64,000 bases of DNA from Elusimicrobiota bacterium (GTDB lineage: Bacteria > Elusimicrobiota > Elusimicrobia > FEN-1173), in contig JADJZR010000028.1 in NCBI GenBank assembly GCA_016715645.1, positions 1 through 64,000 on the forward strand. The letters run 5' to 3'. A program made the position numbers and the translations under genes. Below are positions 46,085-53,031 of this stretch, piece by piece. The notes beneath the pieces are model-generated. The model did no database searches, was not told the origin of the DNA, and worked only from the letters and a program-made list of their open reading frames with translations. Each line of letters starts with the position of its first letter. The stretch's first letter is position 1.

Positions 46085-47606
46085 GGAATTCTCCTCTTGT
46101 TTGCGACCGCACAATGGGATCTTTGAATTCAATGATAAAACGCGTGCCGGGGGCGCTCTGCACACGTATCTGTCCCCGCAACTGTTCTGTCAACATATGA
46201 ACCAAGCGCAAGCCCAAGGACGTGGTTGATTCGTAATCGATGGGATGGCTTAACCCCACGCCGTCGTCCGCGACCGTCAATTCGTATCCCTTGTTGGTCG
46301 GTAAAGCACGAAATTTTACCAAGATAGATCCCGTTCGGGTTCCGGGATACGCGTATTTGAGAGCGTTAGAAACCAATTCCGTTATAATGAGACCGCAGGG
46401 GATAGCGATGTCGAGGCTTAAAGGAACCTTGTCCACGTCCAAGCGGATTGACACCTTATTCATTTGAACGCTGTAGGTCCGGAGCAGGCTATCCGTCAGT
46501 TTGTTCACATAGTCTGAAAAGTCCATGCGCGCCAGGTCCGGCGATTGGTAGAGGCATTCGTGAATAATCGCCATGGATCGGACACGATTTTGGCTTTCCA
46601 AAAAGATGGCCAGAAGCGCGGGGTCCTGAATGTTTTCCGACTGTAGGCGTAGGAGGCTGGACACCAACTGAAGATTATTTTTAACCCGGTGGTGAATTTC
46701 TTTCAAGAGCGCTTCTTTCTCGTGGAGAGACGCGGTGAGTGTGTCTTGGATTTGTTTTCGGCGGGTAATGTCCCGGACCACTTGAGAGTATCCCAAAAAA
46801 TCCCCCTTGTCATTAGTAAAAGGGGTCGTGACGATTTCAGCCCAGAAAACGGTTCCCCCGTTTCGGACCCGCCACTCTTGTTCTTCAAAAACGCCGTTGA
46901 GCTTCGCGCCGTCAAAAACGCGTTGCATCTTATCGCCTTCTTGGTCTTTCACGGGGGAAAACCGCGAAATAAGGTCTCCCAGAACCTCTTCTTCCCGGTA
47001 TCCAAATATTTGTTCAGCTCCCGCATTCCAGGTGATGATGTGCCCGGTGGAATCTAAAAGCACGACCGCGTGATCTTTCAGACTGTTGACGAGCACGCCG
47101 TAACGATCCTGGCTCGCCTTCAGTGATGACTCAATGTTGCGGCCAATCACCACGGCGCTTTGAAACGAAAGGTAAACAATAGCGAGTAGAGACAGGAGGA
47201 GAACCAGAAAGGAGGAAAGGACGAGGTGTGTGCGCCCATAAGAGGAAACGTTTAGAACGTCAAAGGTCAACGCCGCCGCGGCCACCGGAAGGAATTGGCG
47301 AAGGATCATGGCTCGAACCGACGACCCCATGAGGAAACGCAAGGGAAAACACCGCGGCCCCAACCATCGCAAGACGGCCAGCCCCCCGACCATCAGACAC
47401 ACGGACAATAGAAATAGAATGGTTTGTTTGGCATCGTTAAAAATGGAAAGGGGGGCTCTGTGTAGCGCGGCGAAGACAAAGACCCCATTGGCGAGGATCA
47501 ATAAAAAAACCAAGCCGCCAATCACGTCGTTTTTTCCAGGGCGTTGGCGCCCGTGTTCGTTATTCCAGGGAGAATGTCTCCCCAGGGACACCTCGGGGTT
47601 CTTCAC
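46077..47606 (-). CDS. Membrane sensor histidine kinase, HisKA_2 type, with PAS domain
   Basis: The 509-aa protein has several N-terminal transmembrane helices (IGGLVFLLILANGVFVFAAL to about residue 170), a PAS domain (LLDSTGHIITWNAGAEQIFG, about 205-300) with PAC end, the HisKA_2 block LLKEIHHRVKNNLQLVSSLL (about 305-325, with the phosphoacceptor His) and a HATPase end with ITELVSNALKYAYPGTRTGS and VADDGVGLSHP. HisKA_2 kinases paired with receiver-only or PhyR-type regulators control general stress responses in several bacteria. It lies 26 bp downstream of the 55-aa protein gene in the same direction. Confidence 0.9.
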   Translation of the reverse strand: MKNPEVSLGRHSPWNNEHGRQRPGKNDVIGGLVFLLILANGVFVFAALHRAPLSIFNDAKQTILFLLSVCLMVGGLAVLRWLGPRCFPLRFLMGSSVRAMILRQFLPVAAAALTFDVLNVSSYGRTHLVLSSFLVLLLSLLAIVYLSFQSAVVIGRNIESSLKASQDRYGVLVNSLKDHAVVLLDSTGHIITWNAGAEQIFGYREEEVLGDLISRFSPVKDQEGDKMQRVFDGAKLNGVFEEQEWRVRNGGTVFWAEIVTTPFTNDKGDFLGYSQVVRDITRRKQIQDTLTASLHEKEALLKEIHHRVKNNLQLVSSLLRLQSENIQDPALLAIFLESQNRVRSMAIIHECLYQSPDLARMDFSDYVNKLTDSLLRTYSVQMNKVSIRLDVDKVPLSLDIAIPCGLIITELVSNALKYAYPGTRTGSILVKFRALPTNKGYELTVADDGVGLSHPIDYESTTSLGLRLVHMLTEQLRGQIRVQSAPGTRFIIEFKDPIVRSQTRGEFHA

Positions 47607-47631
47607 TGCGCCTCCAGACCCAATGAACGCA

Positions 47632-47799
47632 TCAAATGTATTTTGTGATTTTTAAAACTAAAAAAACACCTAAGACGACGGCGATCCGCCCGCTGGACGT
47701 ATAATCCCACAAGCGGCTGTAGGGCCAGAGAGGAAGAAAGACGGCCAGATAAACCAACAAGAAACCCACGATCCATTGATTTGAATAACGTCCACACAT
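47632..47799 (-). CDS. Small two-helix membrane protein (55 aa)
   Basis: From the ATG at 47799, preceded by AAGGGGGG, it reads MCGRYSNQWIVGFLLVYLAV with one helix, a short loop WPYSRLWDYTSSGR and a second helix IAVVLGVFLVLKITKYI. No family recognised. It is the first gene of the unit that continues with the kinase and response regulator, directly under promoter P3. A regulator of the kinase or an anti-sigma-like role is possible but unproven. Confidence 0.65.
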   Translation of the reverse strand: MCGRYSNQWIVGFLLVYLAVFLPLWPYSRLWDYTSSGRIAVVLGVFLVLKITKYI

Positions 47800-47827
47800 G
47801 TCGCCCCCCTTCTCTGCCTGCGAGTAG

Positions 47828-47854
47828 GACGCGCCATTCCGCAAAAAGGTTACA
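47828..47854 (-). promoter_or_regulatory. ECF-type promoter P3 (55-aa protein, kinase, response regulator)
   Basis: TGTAAC (47854-47849), 17 bp, CGTC (47831-47828) on the minus strand, within the 3' flank of the sigma factor gene. The sequence after the -35 box, CTTTTTGCGGAATGGCG, shares GCGGAAT with promoter P1. Confidence 0.65.
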
Positions 47855-47862
47855 GGTCCCGC

Positions 47863-48486
47863 TCATCGGAATCCGCCCCGCTCGGAAAAAGACGGGTTGC
47901 TGGGATTCCCCTGTAAAGCGGCAAAGACGATTTTTCGCGCGCGGTGGAGATACACCTTAATCGTTCCGAGGGGCTTTTCAAGCCGCTGAGCGACCATTTT
48001 TAACGGGAGGTATTGGTAGTAGTGAAGAATAAAAATAAGTCGAAAGGTTTCAGGAAGCTGTTCCACGGCCAACCGAAGCGATTCCGCGTCTTTCTTTTGA
48101 GCAACGATTTCTTCAATGAGGGGGCCTTTTTCTGGGAGTTCCCTGCGGTTCGCTGATTCTTCTGGCCCCGCATCGATAAAGGAATAGCGATGTTTTCCAC
48201 GTCGTCGAATATGGTTTCGCACACGGTTCAACGCAATGGTGTAAAGCCAGGTGGACAGTTTGGCTTCGCCGCGGAAACTATCGAGATGCGCATGGACGCT
48301 CATGAAGACTTCCTGCAAAACGTCTTCGGCTTCCTCACGCTGACCAAGAATCCGACACGCCATTTCCAAGAGGGGCGGTCGGTGCCTCTTCATAAGGACG
48401 GCGAAAGCCGGACCGTCTCCGGTCAGAACAGCGGAGATAAGGTCCTGGTCGGTGCGGGGTTGGTCATCCTTGTCTTCGAGTGTCAA
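47863..48486 (-). CDS. ECF-type RNA polymerase sigma factor
   Basis: I choose the TTG at 48486, preceded by GGAGGAG; the frame is open further up (to an ATG at 48576), but that would overlap the small gene upstream. The protein has region 2 (MKRHRPPLLEMACRILGQRE, EEAEDVLQEVFMSVHAHLDS, STWLYTIALNRVRNHIRR) and region 4 (LPETFRLIFILHYYQYLPLK, VAQRLEKPLGTIKVYLHRAR), about 207 aa in total. It lies downstream of the lmo0937-like gene and its promoter P4, so it probably activates its own transcription. No obvious anti-sigma gene is adjacent. Confidence 0.9.
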   Translation of the reverse strand: MTLEDKDDQPRTDQDLISAVLTGDGPAFAVLMKRHRPPLLEMACRILGQREEAEDVLQEVFMSVHAHLDSFRGEAKLSTWLYTIALNRVRNHIRRRGKHRYSFIDAGPEESANRRELPEKGPLIEEIVAQKKDAESLRLAVEQLPETFRLIFILHYYQYLPLKMVAQRLEKPLGTIKVYLHRARKIVFAALQGNPSNPSFSERGGFR

Positions 48487-48532
48487 ACACTCCTCCAGAG
48501 TCGAAGCCCCTCCATCATATATCTTTGACCTC

Positions 48533-48682
48533 TTAACGGGGGCGCTTCCCTTGAAAATAGCGGACCATCCCCACAATAACGGCGAGAATGAACAACAGAT
48601 GAATGAACCCTCCGAGCGTATGGGAACTCAGCATTCCAAGGACCCATAAAATCAGTAAAACAATAGAAATCATTTCCAGCAT
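48533..48682 (-). CDS. Lmo0937-family small membrane protein, copy 1
   Basis: A 49-aa protein, starting MLEMISIVLLILWVLGMLSS and ending YFQGKRPR, with two membrane helices around SSHTLGGFIHLL. It belongs to the lmo0937 family of small membrane proteins. GGGGAGG lies just before the ATG at 48682. It precedes the sigma factor gene and shares most of its sequence pattern with the protein at 48852-49007 on the other strand. Confidence 0.8.
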   Translation of the reverse strand: MLEMISIVLLILWVLGMLSSHTLGGFIHLLFILAVIVGMVRYFQGKRPR

Positions 48683-48711
48683 TCGGACCTCCCCTGATTG
48701 GCATAAGGTAG

Positions 48712-48738
48712 GACTCCAAAACTATGGTCCAGGTAACA
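48712..48738 (-). promoter_or_regulatory. ECF-type promoter P4 (lmo0937-like gene and sigma factor)
   Basis: TGTTAC (48738-48733), 17 bp, AGTC (48715-48712) on the minus strand. It is back to back with promoter P2, their -35 elements being 13 bp apart. It would make the sigma factor autoregulated. Confidence 0.55.
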
Positions 48739-48751
48739 CCGGAATGGGAGG

Positions 48752-48778
48752 TGTAACCTTTCCGGCGGATTTTCTGTC
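48752..48778 (+). promoter_or_regulatory. ECF-type promoter P2 (second lmo0937-like gene and OmpA-like gene)
   Basis: TGTAAC (48752-48757), 17 bp, TGTC (48775-48778). The downstream part of the -35 box reads CTTTCCGGCGGAT, shared with promoter P1 (CTTCCGGCGGAAT). Confidence 0.65.
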
Positions 48779-48851
48779 TCAGTTGGCGGAAGGGTAAACG
48801 GAAAGAATTTTCGTTTTTGCCATTTTGGATTCAAAATTAAAAGGAGAATTT

Positions 48852-49007
48852 ATGCTCTGGACAATCGCGCTGGTGTTCTTGGTTTTATGGGGGCTCGGGT
48901 TTGTGAGTTCTTATACGATGGGCGGGTTCATTCACATCCTGTTGGTGGCGGCGGTCGTATTGGTTCTTGTTCGCCTCATTCAGGGTCGGCCCGTGTTGAA
49001 AGGGTAA
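48852..49007 (+). CDS. Lmo0937-family small membrane protein, copy 2
   Basis: A 51-aa protein, MLWTIALVFLVLWGLGFVSS, with a second helix HILLVAAVVLVLVRLIQ; AAAAGGAG precedes the ATG. Clear paralogue of the protein at 48533-48682 (both have the SSxTxGGFIHxL centre). First gene of the unit ending with the OmpA-type protein, 30 bp upstream of it. Confidence 0.8.
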   Translation: MLWTIALVFLVLWGLGFVSSYTMGGFIHILLVAAVVLVLVRLIQGRPVLKG

Positions 49008-49037
49008 TTTAAATTCAAAAAAAGAGAGGGACAACGT

Positions 49038-50537
49038 ATGAAATCAAAGATAACATCGCTGTTGCTATTATCGGCTGTCGTCGTGGGGCAAAATGGTCTC
49101 TACGCAATTCCCGTTGCAGAACAACCGCTCTACCAGGTCACCGTCGTGCAAAGCGCGGCACAGGCCATTAACTACCGCAATCTCAACGGATCCGTTGAGA
49201 TTGATTTCAAAGGAACTGTGCTCTCGCCCAGCGCCAAAGGCATGGCGTCCATCAAGAACAAAGCGGGGGTGACAAAAATTGAAGCGGAATTCGAAAACTT
49301 GGCCTCGCCAACCCAGTTCGGCCCGGAGTATTTGACTTACATCTTCTGGGCCATCTCTCCGGATGGAAAAGCGACGAACCTTGGCGAGCTGATCGTCAAG
49401 AACGGGAAAAGTCAAATTGAATCAAAAACGCCTCTTCAAGCGCTGGGCTTGCTTGTGACGGCGGAACCCTACTTCGCCGTCTCGCAACCCAGCAATGTCG
49501 TGGTGTTGGAGAACGCGATCAAACCCGACAACAAAGAAAAGGTTGAACTTATTGACGCGAAGTACGACCTGCTCCCGCGCGGGGAATACACCAAAAACAT
49601 CGCCGCTACGGATCTCCAGGCGACGGTTATGGACAAGAAAACGCCGTTCAACGTCTACCAAGCCCGAAACGCGGTCCGGATTGCCAAAGCGTCCGGGGCG
49701 GAGCTCTACGCGGCTGAAGGGTATAAGAATTCGGAGCGGTTGCTGGCCCTGTCCGAGACCAAAGCGGGCGGAAAGAAAGGCCGGTCCATGACGGCACGCG
49801 AAGCCGTTCAATCCGCCGAAGACAGCCGATCGCTGAGCGTGAAACGCCAAGCGGACGAAACCATGGCCAACGACAAGAAGACGGCTCGGGATGACGTCGC
49901 GATGGCCAACAGCCAAGCGGCCACCGCCATGGCCGGACAAATGAAAGCCGAAGAAGCTCAGGGCAAAGCCGAACAGGCGAAAGAGACGTCGGACACGGAA
50001 CGCGCCGCGGCCCTTGCTCTTGCCGGATCCGCCGTCGCTTCTTCCATCGAATCCCAAGCCGACGCAAAAGTGGCGCGGGCGTCTGCCGACAAAGCGGAAG
50101 AGGAAAAAGCCGTCCTGCGGGCTCAGTTGTTGGCTCAGCTGAATGCGGTGCTCCAAACCCGTGATTCCGCCCGCGGGTTAATCGTGAACGTGTCCGATAC
50201 GCTCTTCCAAACCGGAAGCGCCGCGTTCGGAGCCCCGGCCAGGGAAAAACTGTCCAAAATCGCGGGAATTGTCTCTTCCCACGCCGGTCTGAAACTGGAC
50301 GTGGAAGGCCATACCGACAGTGTCGGGACCGACGAATACAACCAAGGGTTGTCAGAAAAGCGAGCCCAAGCGGTGCGCGATTATCTGGTAAAACAAGGGG
50401 TGTCGGGCCTTTCCATCAAGTCCCGGGGTTTTGGAGAATCCAACCCGATCGCCTCAAATGAAACCGCGGAGGGCCGTCAGAAAAATCGACGTGTAGAAAT
50501 GATTGTTAGCGGTGATGCCATCGAACCAGTCAAGTAA
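49038..50537 (+). CDS. OmpA-family outer membrane protein with long coiled region
   Basis: The 499-aa protein has a signal peptide (MKSKITSLLLLSAVVVGQNG), a beta-rich N-terminal region (to about 190), a predicted helical, Ala-rich coiled segment (about 245-365, with ADETMANDKKTARDDVAMAN) and a C-terminal OmpA peptidoglycan-binding domain (about 375-495: DTLFQTGSAAFGAPAREKLS, VEGHTDSVGTDEYNQGLSEK, IKSRGFGESNPIASNETAEG and QKNRRVEMIV). Such proteins tie the outer membrane to the cell wall. It lies in the stress cluster downstream of promoter P2, so envelope stress may induce it. Confidence 0.9.
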   Translation: MKSKITSLLLLSAVVVGQNGLYAIPVAEQPLYQVTVVQSAAQAINYRNLNGSVEIDFKGTVLSPSAKGMASIKNKAGVTKIEAEFENLASPTQFGPEYLTYIFWAISPDGKATNLGELIVKNGKSQIESKTPLQALGLLVTAEPYFAVSQPSNVVVLENAIKPDNKEKVELIDAKYDLLPRGEYTKNIAATDLQATVMDKKTPFNVYQARNAVRIAKASGAELYAAEGYKNSERLLALSETKAGGKKGRSMTAREAVQSAEDSRSLSVKRQADETMANDKKTARDDVAMANSQAATAMAGQMKAEEAQGKAEQAKETSDTERAAALALAGSAVASSIESQADAKVARASADKAEEEKAVLRAQLLAQLNAVLQTRDSARGLIVNVSDTLFQTGSAAFGAPAREKLSKIAGIVSSHAGLKLDVEGHTDSVGTDEYNQGLSEKRAQAVRDYLVKQGVSGLSIKSRGFGESNPIASNETAEGRQKNRRVEMIVSGDAIEPVK

Positions 50538-50552
50538 GACCAGACTCAATCT

Positions 50553-50600
50553 AAAAAAGAACCGCACCCCGGAGCAACGGGGTACGGTTCTTTTTTTTGT
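50553..50600 (+). terminator. Intrinsic terminator after the OmpA-like gene
   Basis: AAGAACCGCACCCCG and CGGGGTACGGTTCTT pair around GAGCAA with one internal mismatch region, followed by TTTTTTTT. Placed 20 bp after the stop codon. Confidence 0.9.
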
Positions 50601-50979
50601 CTTCTCCGTCCCGCCAATCAATGGTTCCATGTATTTCTCAAAAGGTCAGAGCGTAATTAAACGCCTAATCGGCGGTTGATTCGGCGGGCGGTGTTGGACG
50701 TGTTGGACCCGGAGTGAGCCAAGCGGTGTGTGTCTTGGTTGAAGGAGGACGGTCCCGCGGTTCAGCGGGGGGCGGAGGAGCGGACCTTCGGAACGGAGGA
50801 GGAGGGGGGAAGGTTTGTCCTTTACCGTGCGGCTCGTTTCTCCAAACAGTGTGGCGAAGGGGACGTCCGTGGCGGATGTTCGGGCCCGCGCGAAGGAGAT
50901 CTATGAGGAGAACGACCTGCGGCCAAAGTTCTTCAGGCGGCCTTTATCTCAACAGAGGCGGAGCGGCACGCGCGAATTG

Positions 50980-51005
50980 GGGGACGTTCTCAACAAATCA
51001 ACTAA
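50980..51005. repeat. 26-bp inverted repeat, left arm
   Basis: Begins GGGGACGTTCTCAACAAATC. Its perfect reverse complement lies at 51187-51212. The core GGGGACGTTCTC recurs a third time at 51223-51234. Together they look like the remains of a small transposed element. Confidence 0.7.
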
Positions 51006-51186
51006 CACGCCCAACCCGGCGCTTCATCCGCATTGAATTTGACACGGAACAAATCCTTGATGACGTGCCAATTCTTTTCAGAGATTTCGGCCGAGCCGGG
51101 CATCTTGAGCCACTGACGAACGATTTTCCCCAATGGGGAAGCGGCGGAGCCACTCTGGTGGTCACCCGCCAATCCATCCAAGTCCG

Positions 51187-51234
51187 TTAGTTGATTTGTT
51201 GAGAACGTCCCCTTTAAGTAAAGGGGACGTTCTC
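51187..51234. repeat. 26-bp inverted repeat, right arm, with a 15-bp hairpin
   Basis: 51187-51212 is the perfect inverted partner of 50980-51005. GAGAACGTCCCCTTT (51201-51215) and AAAGGGGACGTTCTC (51220-51234) form a perfect hairpin with loop AAGT. Such GTTCTC-type hairpins are seen at REP-associated or IS200-like elements; this link is inference. Confidence 0.7.
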
Positions 51235-51420
51235 AGTTTATCAGTTTACGTCCGCACCACACCCGCTTCGCTTAACACCATAGATCTTATTCAGCATTTC
51301 AAAAAAATCTTTAAGAATCAATCACACCGCAGGCCGTTCGGGTTCCTCCCCCGCCTCCGCAATTATGCTATTTTGTTCGAAGGGAAAAAGACGTTCTGTT
51401 CGTTCACTCTGGAGGATAAT

Positions 51421-51867
51421 ATGTCCACAGGCATCGTAACCTTGCATCGTGTCATCAAGGCGCCCCCCGAACGGGTTTACAAGGCTTTTCTGGATCCCGA
51501 CGCCATGGCCAAATGGTTGCCCCCCCATGGTTTCACCGGCAAGGTCACTCACCTGGACGTTCGCATTGGCGGGTCCTACAAAATGCATTTCACAAACCTG
51601 TCCACGGGGGGTGTCCACACTTTTGGCGGGCGTTATCTGGAATTGGTGCCCGGCCAGCGGATCGTCCACACCGATGCCTTCGACAGCCCGAATTTGCCGG
51701 GCGAAATGAAGACCACCATAAACTTTAAGCAGGTCTTTTGCGGAACGGAACTGAACATTGTTCAGGAGGGAATCCCGACGTCTATTCCGGTCGAGGCCTG
51801 TTATCTGGGCTGGCAGGAATCTTTGACCCTGTTGGCGCTCCTGGTCGAACCGGAAATCAAAGAATAG
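51421..51867 (+). CDS. SRPBCC (AHSA1-like) family protein
   Basis: The 148-aa protein begins MSTGIVTLHRVIKAPPERVY and carries the SRPBCC pattern: FLDPDAMAKWLPPHGFTGKV near residue 25, HTFGGRYLELVPGQRIVHTD near 65, and a C-terminal helix LGWQESLTLLALLV. START-like folds bind hydrophobic ligands or act as co-chaperone-type domains; no ligand can be assigned. A second SRPBCC gene follows. Confidence 0.85.
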   Translation: MSTGIVTLHRVIKAPPERVYKAFLDPDAMAKWLPPHGFTGKVTHLDVRIGGSYKMHFTNLSTGGVHTFGGRYLELVPGQRIVHTDAFDSPNLPGEMKTTINFKQVFCGTELNIVQEGIPTSIPVEACYLGWQESLTLLALLVEPEIKE

Positions 51868-51997
51868 GGTTCCAGCGTGGGTCCATCCAGTCGCTTTCCC
51901 GCAGAGTCCATTGTAACGAATCTGTTATCGGCCCTTAGAGTTGAACCCAGGAATGACTTACCGATAATTGGCGTCTGCGTGACGCCGAGGGCGTGTC

Positions 51998-52471
51998 GTG
52001 ACGAATGATAAGGGCAACCCCGTGGAATCCGTTGCCGGTAGAGAGCTCCGTACTGAGCGGTGGTTCCCTGTTCCCCCGGAACGTGTTTTTGACGGCTTCC
52101 GCAACCCGGCTCAGCTGGCCCGTTGGTGGGGGCCCGCGGGGTTTCGCAACACGTTTTCGAGGTTCGAATTTCGCGAGGGGGGGCCCTGGGAGTTTGTCAT
52201 GCACGGCCCCAACGGCGTGGATTACCCCAACATGTCAATGTTCCGTAAAATCGTGGCCCCGACCGCGATTGTTATCGACCATGTGTCTTCTCCGCGTTTT
52301 CAATTGAATATTTCCCTGCAAGTTGAGAACGGTGGCGTGCGTCTTGTCTGGCGGCAAATTTTTGAGACAGCGGCCCTTCGCGACCAAATCGCTCGAGTCG
52401 CCAAAGACGCCAACGAACAAAATCTGGACCGCCTCGAAGCCGAACTCCCGGGGAGGAAAGAGGGACGTTGA
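51998..52471 (+). CDS. SRPBCC (AHSA1-like) family protein, second copy
   Basis: A GTG start at 51998 gives 157 aa: ERWFPVPPERVFDGFRNPAQ and LARWWGPAGFRNTFSRFEFR are classic AHSA1-like motifs, followed by GGPWEFVMHGPNGVDYPNMS. The nearby first copy shares the fold but little sequence, so it is probably not a recent duplicate. Confidence 0.8.
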   Translation: MTNDKGNPVESVAGRELRTERWFPVPPERVFDGFRNPAQLARWWGPAGFRNTFSRFEFREGGPWEFVMHGPNGVDYPNMSMFRKIVAPTAIVIDHVSSPRFQLNISLQVENGGVRLVWRQIFETAALRDQIARVAKDANEQNLDRLEAELPGRKEGR

Positions 52472-52548
52472 TAGTATAGGTGAGGGCTTTCGCCGTGTTT
52501 TCGTTGTTTACAAAATTCGACGAAATTTGTCCCAATGGATGGCAATGC

Positions 52549-52718
52549 CCAAAAGCTCCGATAACGTCCCGAGCCCGACGGAGCATTTTTCACCACTTTG
52601 GGGAATCCCTCATCCGGCCCTCCGGGCCACCTTCCCCCAAGAGGGGAAGGAAACCAACGGTTTTCCCTCTCCGCTTGGGAGAGGGTAGGGTGAGGAAAAA
52701 AGTTACGTGAGCTTTTGG
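52549..52718. repeat. MITE-like element, family B, copy 2 with 8-bp target duplication
   Basis: CCAAAAGCTC and GAGCTTTTGG terminate the element, and GGCAATGC is duplicated at 52541-52548 and 52719-52726. The 170-bp body matches 43971-44187 closely apart from 47 missing bases. The 8-bp duplication shows that it moved by transposition. Downstream, 52727-53031 holds no recognisable gene. Confidence 0.85.
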
Positions 52719-53031
52719 GGCAATGCAATGAAAATTAAACAACCTTGGTGATGCAAAAAAGTTCTCCCTTTTGAGGCCCCGGGGAACCGGAGAACGTTCA
52801 CGGATCAAAGAGGGGGAAGACCACATGGCTTTAAAATATAGAACCAACTTCAATTCGCTGATTCCATGGAACAGCCATACGTGGTTCACAAATTAAATGG
52901 AACTTCCCCAAAATCAAAATAAGCCGTGGGAGGAACGCGGGCCACGGGGTTCGTGACGGCTTCGGTCTTTTCACGGAGCCGTTTCAAACCGGCCCTTGAC
53001 GTTGGGCTCTTTTGGACATAATCTTAAATTC

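Larger units (their letters stand above)
50601..51420. other. Gene-poor stretch with inverted repeats
   Basis: No confident gene. Short frames (for example 50714-51190) look noncoding. On the plus strand one frame around 50685-50890 reads KRCVSWLKEDGPAVQRGAEE, perhaps a relic. The stretch is marked by a 26-bp inverted pair and a strong hairpin (separate entries). Confidence 0.4.

Noticed and set aside
50714..51190. 158-codon ORF in the gene-poor gap
   Set aside because: Composition driven by Gly/Arg-rich bias, no motif and overlapped by inverted repeats.
51910..51940. Possible sixth ECF-type promoter upstream of the second SRPBCC gene (TGTAAC)
   Set aside because: No GTC at the 17-bp distance and no C after TGTAAC-type extension; does not fit the pattern.
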